NCBI GenBank assembly: GCA_947470895.1
Contig: CANIVF010000007.1
Location: 1-64,000 of the forward strand
Reading direction: 5' to 3'
Length of the DNA: 64,000 bases
Source: Bacteroidota bacterium
Lineage (GTDB): Bacteria > Bacteroidota > Bacteroidia > Cytophagales > Cyclobacteriaceae
Positions 36,781 through 45,808 of this stretch are shown piece after piece. The position numbers were made by a program, and so were the translations under genes. The notes below the pieces were generated by a model. The model had not been told where the DNA came from. It was given only the letters and a program-made list of their open reading frames with translations, and did not search any database. Numbering within the stretch: position 1 is the stretch's first letter; every line of letters starts with the position of its first letter.

Positions 36781-38115
36781 TTAGTTCTTGAGGAGGTTCT
36801 TAATGGCCTCAGTAGTTTTTTCAAAGTTAAAATCGGTCAGTACGGTTTTAAAATTCTCCTTCACGGCATCGTTCATCAAATTTCCAATGCTTCCCTCATG
36901 GGTATGGTCAACTTGGGTTGAATAGGTGAACTTATTTTGTTCAATATCCATCCCTATTTTTTTATACGCATCCCGGAATGGCATGCCCGACAAAACTAAT
37001 TTGTTGACTTCCTCTACACTAAACAAGTATTTATATTTTTCATCGCTCAGGATATTCTCTTTTACCTGAATGGCTGAGATCATCAGATGCGTCATACGTA
37101 GACAATCTTTCAAAGTGCCAATTGCTGGAAACAGTTTCTCCTTCAATAATTGTAAATCGCGATGGTAGCCGGACGGAAGATTGGCAGTGAGCAACGTAAG
37201 TTCATTGGGTAACGCTTGTAATTCACTACACTTCGCACGTATCAATTCAAATACATCAGGATTTTTTTTATGAGGCATGATGCTTGAACCCGTAGTCAAT
37301 TCATCCGGAAAGGAAATGAAGCTGAAATTCTGGTTTAAGAATAGGGTGGCGTCCATGGCCAACTTGCCCAGTGATGAGGCCACATTACTCATGGCTTGTG
37401 CCATAATACGTTCAGTTTTACCGCGGCCCATTTGTGCATACACCACATTGTAATTCAAATCAGCAAATCCAAGTAACCTTGTGGTCAAGGTTCGGTTAAG
37501 TGGGAACGATGAACCATAACCGGCTGCGGATCCCAACGGGTTTTTATTTATAATCCGGTAAGCTGACTGTAACGTAATGGTATCATCCATCAAACTTTCC
37601 GCATAGGCACCAAACCATAATCCAAACGAAGAAGGCATGGCTAATTGCAAGTGTGTGTAACCGGGCAAAAGTTTGTCTTTGTGTTCTTCGCTTTTGAAAA
37701 TCAGTAATTCAAAGAGCGATTTTATTTGATAGACTAAATCTTCAATTTCATTTCTAAGATAAAGTTTTATATCCACCAGGACCTGATCGTTGCGCGATCG
37801 GCCACTGTGTATTTTCTTTCCCACATCTCCTAACTTCCTGGTGAGTAGTAGTTCTACTTGCGAGTGAATGTCTTCAACGCCATCCTCGATTTTAAAATCG
37901 CCAGAAATGATTTGATTATAAATCTTTTTTAGCTCGAGGCTCAGCAAGGCAAGTTCTTCTTTCGTGAGCAAGGCAATGGACTCCAGCATGGTAATGTGGG
38001 CCAGAGAACCGAGTACATCAAACGGAGCTAAATGCAAATCCAATACATTATCTTGCCCGGTAGTGAAGTCGGTTACTTCTTTAAGTGATTCCTTGTCTTT
38101 TGTCCAGAGTTTCAT
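36781..38115 (-). CDS. argH: Argininosuccinate lyase
   Basis: The 444-residue protein has the fumarase/aspartase superfamily signature GSSIMPHKKNPD, the catalytic-His block TGYTHLQ-like GYTHLQLAMP, and the opening region VEDIHSQVELLLT. It splits argininosuccinate into arginine and fumarate, the last step of the pathway. It follows the NUDIX gene after 45 bp and heads the protease, DUF2214 and 3D genes. Length is normal. Confidence 0.96.
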   Translation of the reverse strand: MKLWTKDKESLKEVTDFTTGQDNVLDLHLAPFDVLGSLAHITMLESIALLTKEELALLSLELKKIYNQIISGDFKIEDGVEDIHSQVELLLTRKLGDVGKKIHSGRSRNDQVLVDIKLYLRNEIEDLVYQIKSLFELLIFKSEEHKDKLLPGYTHLQLAMPSSFGLWFGAYAESLMDDTITLQSAYRIINKNPLGSAAGYGSSFPLNRTLTTRLLGFADLNYNVVYAQMGRGKTERIMAQAMSNVASSLGKLAMDATLFLNQNFSFISFPDELTTGSSIMPHKKNPDVFELIRAKCSELQALPNELTLLTANLPSGYHRDLQLLKEKLFPAIGTLKDCLRMTHLMISAIQVKENILSDEKYKYLFSVEEVNKLVLSGMPFRDAYKKIGMDIEQNKFTYSTQVDHTHEGSIGNLMNDAVKENFKTVLTDFNFEKTTEAIKNLLKN

Positions 38116-38160
38116 ATTTGATTTCCGGTTACAAGTTACCTGATGCCGGTCAGTTTTGTC

Positions 38161-38736
38161 TTATAAAATATTGTGAAGTTTCAGGTATTGCAGCAGTATG
38201 ATCGTTTTCCCGTCTTTGATTTCACCTGTTTCTATCATCTGCCCTGCTTTTTCAAAAGGCAACTCAAGTACTTCGATGTCTTCGTTTTCACCAACGCCTC
38301 CACCTACCGAGGTTTTCATTTCTCGGGAATATTCGGCAATGAAAAAATATAATATCTCCGTTACCGATCCGGGCGACATATACGCCTGAAAGATCTTCTT
38401 TACTTCGCGGACGGTAAATCCTGTTTCTTCTTCCGTTTCTCTGCGTATGCAGTCTTCCGCGTTATCAAAATCAAGAAGTCCTGCACAGGCCTCTATGAGC
38501 ATGCCTTCAGCGTTTCCATTGATATAAGTGGATAATCGAAACTGCCTGGTGAGAATGACGGTTTTATTTTCTTTATTATAAAGCAGAATTGTGGCTCCAT
38601 TGCCACGATCATACGACTCTCTATTTTGTTGAGTCCAGTTTCCATTCTTTAACAAAAGATCAAACGTTATTTTTTTTAACGTGTACCAATTGTAAGAAAG
38701 GACTTCTGTTTTTAAAATGCGTACATGATCGCTCAT
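38161..38736 (-). CDS. NUDIX hydrolase (GDP-mannose/ADP-ribose pyrophosphatase type)
   Basis: The 191-residue protein has an intact Nudix box: G-x5-E-x7-R-E-x2-E-E-x-G in [20 protein letters not shown] followed by GF. The upstream [15 protein letters not shown] and downstream [21 protein letters not shown] blocks are those of the NudK/ADP-ribose pyrophosphatase subgroup. It would hydrolyse a nucleoside diphosphate sugar. Its start overlaps the argE' stop by 4 bp, so it is translated with the arginine genes, although it has no known step in the pathway. Confidence 0.9.
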   Translation of the reverse strand: MSDHVRILKTEVLSYNWYTLKKITFDLLLKNGNWTQQNRESYDRGNGATILLYNKENKTVILTRQFRLSTYINGNAEGMLIEACAGLLDFDNAEDCIRRETEEETGFTVREVKKIFQAYMSPGSVTEILYFFIAEYSREMKTSVGGGVGENEDIEVLELPFEKAGQMIETGEIKDGKTIILLQYLKLHNIL

Positions 38737-39794
38737 TGTATTATTCTTTCGAGAAGTGAAATGTAAGAATCAATTCCTTCTTCTATTTCGTGAACAAAGA
38801 TAAATTCATCGGCACTGTGCGAACGAGCAGAATCTCCCGGGCCCATCTTGATAGAAGCGGTTGGGATCAATGCCTGATCGGACGTAGTTGGAGAACCATA
38901 AAGATTTTTACCTAGCGATTTTCCGGCTACGACAAGAGGATGATTATCCGGCACACCTGACGATCTCAATCGCAGAGATCGTGGTATCACTTCGCACGAA
39001 ACGTTTTTATTAATGATATCGAGTACTTCTTCGAGTGTGTATGCATCCGTTACACGCACATCTACCGTAAATTTACATTCAGGCGGAACTTGATTATGGG
39101 CTTGTCCTGCCTGAATTACCGTTACAGACATTTTTATACTGCCTAACGAGTCAGATATTTTTGAAAACTGATAGGTGCGAAACCATTCAATGTCTTGCAA
39201 CGCCTTGTAAATGGCATTCACACCTTCTTCTCGCGCAGCATGACCAGCTTTACCTTTAGCAATACAATCCAGTACAAATAAACCTTTTTCGGCAACAGCT
39301 ATATCCGTTAGGGTTGGCTCACCCACAATCGCAAAATCAATTTTTGGAAGATCATTCCAAATGAGTTCAATACCATTCGTTCCAGAAATTTCTTCTTCTG
39401 CGGTGGCAGCGATCACTAAATTATATTTCAGATTCTGTACTTGATAGAAGTAGAAGAATGTCATGATCAATGACACTAATGGTCCACCAGCATCGTTGCT
39501 TCCTAGTCCATAAAGTTTTCCATCTTCAATATCTCCAGAGAATGGATTGCGCGTGTATCCAGGATTTGGTTTTACCGTGTCGTGATGGGAGTTAAGTAGG
39601 ATGGTTGGTTTGGCAGGATCAAAGAATTTGTTTTTTGCCCACACATTGTTTCCTTTTCGATTTGCCTCCATACCATGATACTTGAAAAAACTCATGAGCA
39701 AGTTGGCAGTCTTTTCTTCTTCCTTGCTAAAAGAAGGAATAGAAATCAATTGCTGTAACAAGCCTGAAGCGATATGGGGCAAGTGCTCCTTCAT
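38733..39794 (-). CDS. M20 deacylase, N-acetylcitrulline/acetylornithine deacetylase
   Basis: The 353-residue M20 metallohydrolase has its metal ligands in place: [22 protein letters not shown], the catalytic Glu pair in [11 protein letters not shown], and the late His in [10 protein letters not shown]. Given the adjacent acyl-ornithine transcarbamylase, the likely reaction is removal of the acyl group from N-acyl-citrulline to give citrulline (the ArgE' role). It overlaps argB and the NUDIX gene by 4 bp each. Substrate is inferred from context, not from residues. Confidence 0.88.
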   Translation of the reverse strand: MKEHLPHIASGLLQQLISIPSFSKEEEKTANLLMSFFKYHGMEANRKGNNVWAKNKFFDPAKPTILLNSHHDTVKPNPGYTRNPFSGDIEDGKLYGLGSNDAGGPLVSLIMTFFYFYQVQNLKYNLVIAATAEEEISGTNGIELIWNDLPKIDFAIVGEPTLTDIAVAEKGLFVLDCIAKGKAGHAAREEGVNAIYKALQDIEWFRTYQFSKISDSLGSIKMSVTVIQAGQAHNQVPPECKFTVDVRVTDAYTLEEVLDIINKNVSCEVIPRSLRLRSSGVPDNHPLVVAGKSLGKNLYGSPTTSDQALIPTASIKMGPGDSARSHSADEFIFVHEIEEGIDSYISLLERIIQ

Positions 39795-40582
39795 GATTGT
39801 GTGATCAGTGTGCCTTTGGTATCGTAGCCCATGTTTGCCAACAGGTTGGTGTGCTCGCCAATTAATACTTCTTTCACTCCTGATTGAATGGCACTGAATG
39901 CATTTTCAAGTTTCGGTAAAATGCCATCATGAAAAGAACCCTTCGCCAATAACTCCTTATATAACGAATGATTAAGATTACGAATAACAGAGTCTTCTTT
40001 ATTCACATCGGTAAGCACGCCTTGTTTTTCAAAACAGAAAATCAAACGCACATCAAAGTGCTTACTTAGGGAAATCGCTAGCACCGATGCAATCGTATCA
40101 GCATTGGTATTTAACATGACTCCGTTTGCATGAGTTAGCGGAGCGAAAATAGGAATGACATTTTGTTTCAATAAAAAATACAACAACGTGCTGTTCACAC
40201 TATCCGGGGTAATGTCCCCTACCAAACCATAATCTACTTCTCCTACAGGACGCTTCACTGCTTTGATCAGGTTACCATCGGCACCCGTAACGCCCATGGC
40301 GTTGCAATGATCCGCTTGAAGGGCAGCCACGATTTGCTTATTCACCAAACCACCATAGACCATCGTGACAAGATCAAGTGTTTGAGCATCGGTGATTCTT
40401 CTTCCTTTGGCATAATGGGATTCAATGCCAAGCTGTTCTCCTAGCTTGGTTGCAATCTTACCACCACCATGAATCAATATCTTGGGTGCCTGAATGGTTG
40501 CAAAGTCTTTTAAGAAACTCTTTAACGATTTTTCTTCGTCCAATACATTGCCACCGATTTTTATGATGTATAATTTGTTCAT
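39791..40582 (-). CDS. argB: Acetylglutamate kinase
   Basis: From ATG 40582 the product has 263 residues and starts MNKLYIIKIGGNVLDEEK. The frame extends to 40615, but the extra residues precede the first strand of the fold and are not supported. Typical kinase motifs are IKIGGNVLD, the glycine-rich ILIHGGGKIAT, and GVMLNTNADTIAS. It phosphorylates N-acylglutamate in the second step of arginine synthesis. It lacks the long N-terminal helix of arginine-inhibited hexameric kinases, suggesting a dimeric form. Confidence 0.95.
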   Translation of the reverse strand: MNKLYIIKIGGNVLDEEKSLKSFLKDFATIQAPKILIHGGGKIATKLGEQLGIESHYAKGRRITDAQTLDLVTMVYGGLVNKQIVAALQADHCNAMGVTGADGNLIKAVKRPVGEVDYGLVGDITPDSVNSTLLYFLLKQNVIPIFAPLTHANGVMLNTNADTIASVLAISLSKHFDVRLIFCFEKQGVLTDVNKEDSVIRNLNHSLYKELLAKGSFHDGILPKLENAFSAIQSGVKEVLIGEHTNLLANMGYDTKGTLITQS

Positions 40583-40621
40583 ATAAAATTTAAATTGACA
40601 AAGTACAATTGGCAATAAAAT

Positions 40622-40653
40622 TTACCTACTGCATTTTGCCTATTGCTTACTGG
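40622..40653. repeat. Word-like repeat spanning the argF' stop codon
   Basis: The minus strand reads AGTAAGCAATAGGCAAAATG and then CAGTAGGTAA. The words AGTA(A/G)GCAA recur, matching those after argD at 42763-42792. The argF' TAG stop lies inside it. Confidence 0.5.
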
Positions 40654-41599
40654 ATTTAAGTAGTTCTGCCAATACAGCCTGTGCTGCCCACACCCGGTTG
40701 CCCGCCTGTTGCGTTACTATGCTGCTTGTGCCATCTAATATTTCATCGCTAAGTTCTACATTTCTTCTTACTGGCAGGCAATGCATCACTTTTGCGTTGT
40801 TTGTCGTGGCAAGTTTTTCGTTGGTCAGCATCCACTCAGGATCATTGCAATAAATTTTCCCGTAGTCGGTGTAGGTGCTCCAGTTTTTTATGTACACGAA
40901 ATCAGCATCTTTTAAGGCTGCGTCCTGATCGTGTGTAATCGTTGCGCCTTTTGTAAATTTACTATCCAACTCGTAATCTTCAGGATGAGTGATGACGAAG
41001 TCGGCCCCACCCCAGGCATTAAGCCATTGGGAAAAACTATTGGCAACACATTGCGGCAATGCTTTTACGTGTGGTGCCCAGGTTAGTACAATTTTTGGTT
41101 TTCTTTTTTCTTTGAAGGCTTCCTTTATCGTAATGATATCAGTAAGACTTTGCAAAGGATGCAAGGTTGCGCTCTCCAAACTTAATAAAGGAACGCCAGC
41201 GTATTTGATAAATTGATTGATGTATAACTCACTATAATCGTCCTCTTTATTTTTCAAAGAAGGGAAGGTGCGAACCCCAAGAATATCGAAATACTTTCCG
41301 AGTACAGGTGCAGCTTCTTTCACGTGCTCTACAGTAGTGCCGCTCATGATGGCCTCATCTTCAAATTCGAGTGTCCAACCATCTTGCCCAACGTTGAATA
41401 CGATGGCATCCATGCCTAGATTCTTAGCAGCTATTTGTGTGCTGATGCGTGTGCGCATGCTTGGATTGAGAAAGAGCATCCCCAATCTTTTGTTATGACC
41501 TAGCGCAGCGTCTTTAAATGGATTGTCTTTGTATGCCAATGCGTTCTCAACCAGTTGTGGCAAATTGGATACTTCGTTTACAGAAAGAAAATGCTTCAT
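40640..41599 (-). CDS. argF': N-acyl-ornithine carbamoyltransferase (ArgF')
   Basis: The 319-residue protein is a transcarbamylase with the carbamoyl-phosphate loop SMRTR (residues 47-51), not the STRTR of classical OTCases, and the late block MHCLPVRRNVELSDE. That identifies the acetyl- or succinyl-ornithine branch found in Bacteroidota and xanthomonads. At residue 90, which is Pro in Bacteroides succinylornithine enzymes and Glu (92) in the Xanthomonas acetylornithine enzyme, this protein has Val (GTTVEH). The acyl group used therefore cannot be told from that position. It overlaps argD by 4 bp. Confidence 0.93.
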   Translation of the reverse strand: MKHFLSVNEVSNLPQLVENALAYKDNPFKDAALGHNKRLGMLFLNPSMRTRISTQIAAKNLGMDAIVFNVGQDGWTLEFEDEAIMSGTTVEHVKEAAPVLGKYFDILGVRTFPSLKNKEDDYSELYINQFIKYAGVPLLSLESATLHPLQSLTDIITIKEAFKEKRKPKIVLTWAPHVKALPQCVANSFSQWLNAWGGADFVITHPEDYELDSKFTKGATITHDQDAALKDADFVYIKNWSTYTDYGKIYCNDPEWMLTNEKLATTNNAKVMHCLPVRRNVELSDEILDGTSSIVTQQAGNRVWAAQAVLAELLKSSKQ

Positions 41600-42732
41600 G
41601 ATAACGCGGGCTTTTTTAGTTCTACAGAAAGGGCCTCCAAAAGAATATCGGCTTCGGGCCTGGTTAAAGCTAATGAAGGAAGAAGTCGCACGGTGTTCGG
41701 TTTGGCTTCACCGGTAAATATATGGTGTTTGAATAATAAATCTTTTCTTAAGTTAGCCAAGGAATCGGGCAAGTCAAATCCGATCATCAAGCCTCTGCCG
41801 CGCACTTCCTGTATGGAAGCAAACGAACAGAGTTGCTCCATCCAGTAATTTCCTAATATGACAGCATTGGTCATCAGGTCTTCTTCTTCAATTACCTCCA
41901 GCACTGACAAGGTGGCTGCGCATGCTAAGTAGTTTCCACCAAACGTAGTCCCTAACATACCACTCCATGGTTTGATATCAGGATGAATCAATAGACCACC
42001 AACAGGAAATCCATTACCCATTCCTTTAGCGATGGTAATCAAATCAGCTTCAATGCCTGCATACTGATGAGCAAAGAATTTTCCAGAACGACCGTATCCG
42101 GATTGAACTTCATCAAGAATGAGTAATGCTCCAACTTTTTTACACTGGACAGAAAGAAATCTCAAAAAAGAATCATCTGGCAATTGAATTCCACCAACAC
42201 CTTGTATGCCTTCGATGATGACAGCGGCAATGTCTTTATTGATGGCTTCCGCCAATGCTTTTTCATCATTCAAAGGAAGAAAGATAATGTCATGGCCTGC
42301 ATTAAAGGGAGCAACAATCTTTGGATTGTCTGTTGCGGCTACAGCGCCAGAAGTTCTTCCGTGAAACGCTTTCTTAAAAGCGATCACCTTTTTTCTACCC
42401 GTAATGAATGATGCAAGTTTCAAAGCATTCTCGTTGGCTTCAGCACCAGAATTGCAAAGAAAAAATTGATGGTTAGGGTATCCTGAAAGCTCTCCCAGTT
42501 TTTCAGCTAGCTTTTCCTGCATCGAGTTTTTTACACTGTTCGAATAGAAACTGATTTTATCCAACTGACTTTTCAGTGCTTCTACAAAATGTGGATGATT
42601 GTGACCAATAGAAATTACGGCATGACCTCCATATAAGTCTAAATATTTTTTTCCTTCACTATCCCAAAGCCAGGAGCCAGTAGCTTTTACTGGTTCGATG
42701 GGGAACAGTGGATAAACATCAAATAACTTCAT
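41596..42732 (-). CDS. argD: Acetylornithine aminotransferase
   Basis: The 378-residue class III PLP aminotransferase has LDEVQSGYGRSGKFFAHQ with the PLP-contacting Asp, the Schiff-base Lys in LITIAKGMGNGFPVGG, and the substrate region YLDLYGGHAVISIGHNHP. It converts N-acylglutamate semialdehyde to N-acylornithine. It overlaps argF' by 4 bp and lies 63 bp after argC. Confidence 0.95.
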   Translation of the reverse strand: MKLFDVYPLFPIEPVKATGSWLWDSEGKKYLDLYGGHAVISIGHNHPHFVEALKSQLDKISFYSNSVKNSMQEKLAEKLGELSGYPNHQFFLCNSGAEANENALKLASFITGRKKVIAFKKAFHGRTSGAVAATDNPKIVAPFNAGHDIIFLPLNDEKALAEAINKDIAAVIIEGIQGVGGIQLPDDSFLRFLSVQCKKVGALLILDEVQSGYGRSGKFFAHQYAGIEADLITIAKGMGNGFPVGGLLIHPDIKPWSGMLGTTFGGNYLACAATLSVLEVIEEEDLMTNAVILGNYWMEQLCSFASIQEVRGRGLMIGFDLPDSLANLRKDLLFKHHIFTGEAKPNTVRLLPSLALTRPEADILLEALSVELKKPALS

Positions 42733-42762
42733 CGTACATATTCAAAAGTGAAAATTGAATTA

Positions 42763-42792
42763 ATTGCCTACTGCTGATTGCCTACTCCCTGC
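42763..42792. repeat. 14-bp tandem word repeat between argC and argD
   Basis: The plus strand has ATTGCCTACTGCTG followed by ATTGCCTACTCCCT, so ATTGCCTACT recurs at a 14-bp period. Related words occur at the argF' stop (40622-40653). It lies in the 63-bp spacer, 30 bp upstream of the argD start. Confidence 0.6.
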
Positions 42793-42795
42793 TTT

Positions 42796-43773
42796 TTAAA
42801 AAACGGTGCTCTTCAGCCTCAAACCCTCTCTCTCATCAAAACCAAACATCAAGTTCATGTTCTGTACGGCTTGTCCACTGGCACCTTTCAAAAGATTATC
42901 AGTGATCGAATGAATCGCTAGTTTGTTTCCTACTTTCTCCAAATGGATCAAGCACTTGTTGGTATTCACCACTTGTTTTAAGTCGATCATCTCATCGATC
43001 ACGTGAGTGAACGGATGGCTTGCATAATATTCTTTATAGAGTTCGTTCGCTTCTTCAACACTCAGCGAGCATTCCAATACAGAAGTAACAAAGATACCAC
43101 GCGTGAAATCTCCGCGCCAAGGCACAAAGTTGACTGACCCTGAAAAATTGGCTTGAAGGCTTTTGAGTGTTTGATTGATCTCACCCAAATGCTGATGGGT
43201 TAATGTTTTGTAAGCAGAAACATTATTTGCTCGCCATGTAAAGTGTGTCGTGTCTTGTAGTTTTTGCCCGGCACCAGTTGATCCTGTGATTCCTGTAGTA
43301 TGTACTTCTTTGAGTAAGCCTGCTTTCGCTAAGGGTAGTAATCCCAGTTGAATGGTGGTAGCAAAGCAACCTGGGTTGGCAATACTTTGTGCTGACTTAA
43401 TTTTCTCGCGTTGATATTCAGGAAGCCCATAAACAAACTCACGATAGCCTGCAGTGTCACCTAATCTGAAATCATTTCCAAGATCGATCATGCGGGTTGA
43501 TGAAGTAAAATTATTTTCGCTCAATAGTTTTTTACTTTCTCCGTGACTTAAGCAAAGAAAAAGAACATCTACTGGTTGATTAAAATCGGAAGTATAAATT
43601 AAATCGGTTTCACTAATTAAATCTGCATGAGTTGCAGTTACGGGTTTGCCCGCCTGACTTCTACTTTGCACAAAAGCAACTTTAACATGAGGATGAAGGA
43701 GAAGAAGACGCAACGTTTCTCCTCCGGTATATCCTGCTCCACCGATAATGCCTGCATTTATTTGTTTTGCCAT
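42796..43773 (-). CDS. argC: N-acetyl-gamma-glutamyl-phosphate reductase
   Basis: The 325-residue protein has an N-terminal NAD(P)-binding fold (GIIGGAGYTGGETLRLLL) and the catalytic Cys in SIANPGCFATTIQLG. The substrate block GDFTRGIFVTSV is also present. It reduces acylglutamyl phosphate to the semialdehyde. It is 72 bp downstream of argG, and that spacer holds a large inverted repeat. Confidence 0.96.
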   Translation of the reverse strand: MAKQINAGIIGGAGYTGGETLRLLLLHPHVKVAFVQSRSQAGKPVTATHADLISETDLIYTSDFNQPVDVLFLCLSHGESKKLLSENNFTSSTRMIDLGNDFRLGDTAGYREFVYGLPEYQREKIKSAQSIANPGCFATTIQLGLLPLAKAGLLKEVHTTGITGSTGAGQKLQDTTHFTWRANNVSAYKTLTHQHLGEINQTLKSLQANFSGSVNFVPWRGDFTRGIFVTSVLECSLSVEEANELYKEYYASHPFTHVIDEMIDLKQVVNTNKCLIHLEKVGNKLAIHSITDNLLKGASGQAVQNMNLMFGFDEREGLRLKSTVF

Positions 43774-43781
43774 ATTTTATT

Positions 43782-43844
43782 AAGCTAAAAGCTAAAAGCA
43801 TAAAGCTCAAAGCTTTTGTCATGACTTAAATTAGCTTTAAGCTT
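43782..43844. repeat. AGCTAAAAGC-type inverted repeat between argG and argC
   Basis: AAGCTAAAAGCTAA (43782-43795) and TTAGCTTTAAGCTT (43831-43844) are inverted copies, 13 of 14 matching, around a 35-bp loop that itself contains AAAGCTCAAAGC. The argG stop (TAG, 43846) lies against the repeat. It may form an mRNA stem between the two genes. Confidence 0.75.
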
Positions 43845-43845
43845 T

Positions 43846-45048
43846 CTACTTTTGGCTTTCCGATTCATTTTTCACTTGATGATATATCGCCACCTGATTT
43901 CCGAAGATTTTGGTAAAACCTTTCACATCATCGGCCGTCCAGCCTAAATTCATCTCACCGTACTTGCCAAATTTGGCCGACATTAAATCGTATTTGCTTT
44001 CTATGCCATTAATCTGGAATCGGTAAGGATGTAGCGTAAGGGAAACTTCACCGCTTACATTTTGTTGTGAACTGGTGAGGAATGCTTCCATGTCGCGCAT
44101 GATGGGATCGAGGTATTGGCCTTCGTGCAACCAGTTGCCATAGAATTGAGCTAACTGATCTTTCCAACTCATTTGCCATTTAGTGAGCACGTGTTTCTCT
44201 AAGGCGTGATGTGCTTTAATGATCAAGACCGGAGCAGCTGCTTCAAAGCCAACACGGCCTTTTATGCCAATGATCGTATCACCCACATGAATGTCACGAC
44301 CAATCCCATAAGGACCAGCGATAGTTTGCAGATAATGAATGGCATCGACCGAATGCGAAAATGATTTTCCATTCACCGTCTTCAGTTCACCTTTTTCAAA
44401 TCCAAGCTTCACTTCTTCGCTACCTTGTTTTGTCATTGGTGTTGGCCAAGCTTCTTCAGGTAATTGACCTAATGAATTCAGCGTTTCTCTTCCTCCCACG
44501 GAAGTCCCCCAGATGCCTTTATTAATAGAGTACTTGGCTTTCTCAAAATTGAAAACAACACCTTTTGATTTCAGGTATTCAATTTCTGCTTCGCGACTTA
44601 GTTTCAGATCGCGAATGGGCGTAATGATTTCTGTGCCCGGAGCAAGAATCTGAATGATCATGTCGAAGCGCACCTGGTCGTTGCCGGCAGCTGTGCTTCC
44701 GTGTGCTACGGCATCTGCTTTTATTTCTTTCGCATAGCGTGCTGCTGCCAATGCTTGCGACATGCGCTCGGCACTCACACTCAATGGATAGGTTCCATTT
44801 TTCAACACATTACCAAATACGAGAAAGCGTATTACTTTTTCGTAATAGTTACGGGTTTCATCTACGGTGATATGCGATGCAACACCTAAACTCAGTGCGC
44901 GCTTCTCTATATCCTTTACTTCTTCTGCATTAAAACCTCCGGTGTTCACGGTGATCGTGTGAACTTCGTAGCCCAGGTCTTTTGATAAATAAATGGCGCA
45001 GTAGGAAGTATCTAATCCTCCGCTAAATGCTAAAACAACTTTCTTCAT
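43846..45048 (-). CDS. argG: Argininosuccinate synthase
   Basis: The 400-residue protein opens with the ATP pyrophosphatase loop VLAFSGGLDTSYCAIYL and has GSTAAGNDQVRFD and GRDIHVGDTIIGIKGRVG. It joins citrulline and aspartate using ATP. It is the second gene of the operon, 13 bp after the GNAT gene. Length is typical. Confidence 0.97.
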   Translation of the reverse strand: MKKVVLAFSGGLDTSYCAIYLSKDLGYEVHTITVNTGGFNAEEVKDIEKRALSLGVASHITVDETRNYYEKVIRFLVFGNVLKNGTYPLSVSAERMSQALAAARYAKEIKADAVAHGSTAAGNDQVRFDMIIQILAPGTEIITPIRDLKLSREAEIEYLKSKGVVFNFEKAKYSINKGIWGTSVGGRETLNSLGQLPEEAWPTPMTKQGSEEVKLGFEKGELKTVNGKSFSHSVDAIHYLQTIAGPYGIGRDIHVGDTIIGIKGRVGFEAAAPVLIIKAHHALEKHVLTKWQMSWKDQLAQFYGNWLHEGQYLDPIMRDMEAFLTSSQQNVSGEVSLTLHPYRFQINGIESKYDLMSAKFGKYGEMNLGWTADDVKGFTKIFGNQVAIYHQVKNESESQK

Positions 45049-45061
45049 CGATAATTATGGA

Positions 45062-45808
45062 TTACCAGAAAAATAAAAAACTTAACATCGAAGACTTCTT
45101 TCCTTCATCGCCCTCTTTTTTCTTCCATCCTTTCAACAGGACGAACTGTTTGAATTGCACCCAGCGCTCAAACAACTTGAAGTTTCCGGCAAACTCGCGC
45201 TTGCGGTGGTGCTCCAGATCTCCTTCAGGAGTAACCACTGTTTTAGCAAGCTCGGCTTTTTTCCTGGCATCTTCTACCGGATCGAAAAGCATGGCGGTGC
45301 ACATACAGTTCTTGCGCCCCTTGCTCATAAGTATTTCAAAGTTCACACAACTGCGGCAACCTTTCCAGAATTCCTCATCGGTAGTCAGCTCTGAATAGGT
45401 AACAGGTTCGTAGCCAAGTTCTGAATTGATTTTCATTACTGCTAAGCCGGTTGTTAATCCAAAAATTTTAGCATTGGGATATTTCTTGCGCGACAGTTCA
45501 AACACCTTGCGTTTGATTTGAGTAGCGACTCCTGATTTCCGAAATCCAGGCGATACGATGAGGCCTGAGTTGGCCACATAGTTTTCAAGTTCCCAGGCTT
45601 CAATATAACAAAAGCCTACCCATGTATCATCCGGTGTAACGGCAATCACGGCTTTGCCTTCTTCTATTTTCATTTTGATGTAATCAGGCGAGCGTTTGGC
45701 AATACCGGTGCCTCTGGCTTTCGCAGATTCTGCCATCTCGTTCGTGATGGTTTCAGCGTAATGAGCGTCTGCAGCCGTAGCTGCTCTGACAATTATATTT
45801 TGATTCAA
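45062..45808 (-). CDS. GNAT acyltransferase heading the arginine operon (ArgA-like)
   Basis: The 248-residue protein has an N-terminal GNAT domain (residues about 8-150): RAATAADAHYAETI, the acyl-CoA loop IVSPGFRKSGVATQIKRK, and MKINSELGYEPVTYSEL. The second part has four Cys in a CxxC...CxC arrangement (GCRSC and NCMCT), suggesting a zinc site, and a basic C-terminal tail. As the first gene of the arginine operon, and with no argJ in the window, it is the best candidate for N-acylglutamate synthase. That is inference from context. Confidence 0.78.
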   Translation of the reverse strand: MNQNIIVRAATAADAHYAETITNEMAESAKARGTGIAKRSPDYIKMKIEEGKAVIAVTPDDTWVGFCYIEAWELENYVANSGLIVSPGFRKSGVATQIKRKVFELSRKKYPNAKIFGLTTGLAVMKINSELGYEPVTYSELTTDEEFWKGCRSCVNFEILMSKGRKNCMCTAMLFDPVEDARKKAELAKTVVTPEGDLEHHRKREFAGNFKLFERWVQFKQFVLLKGWKKKEGDEGKKSSMLSFLFFW

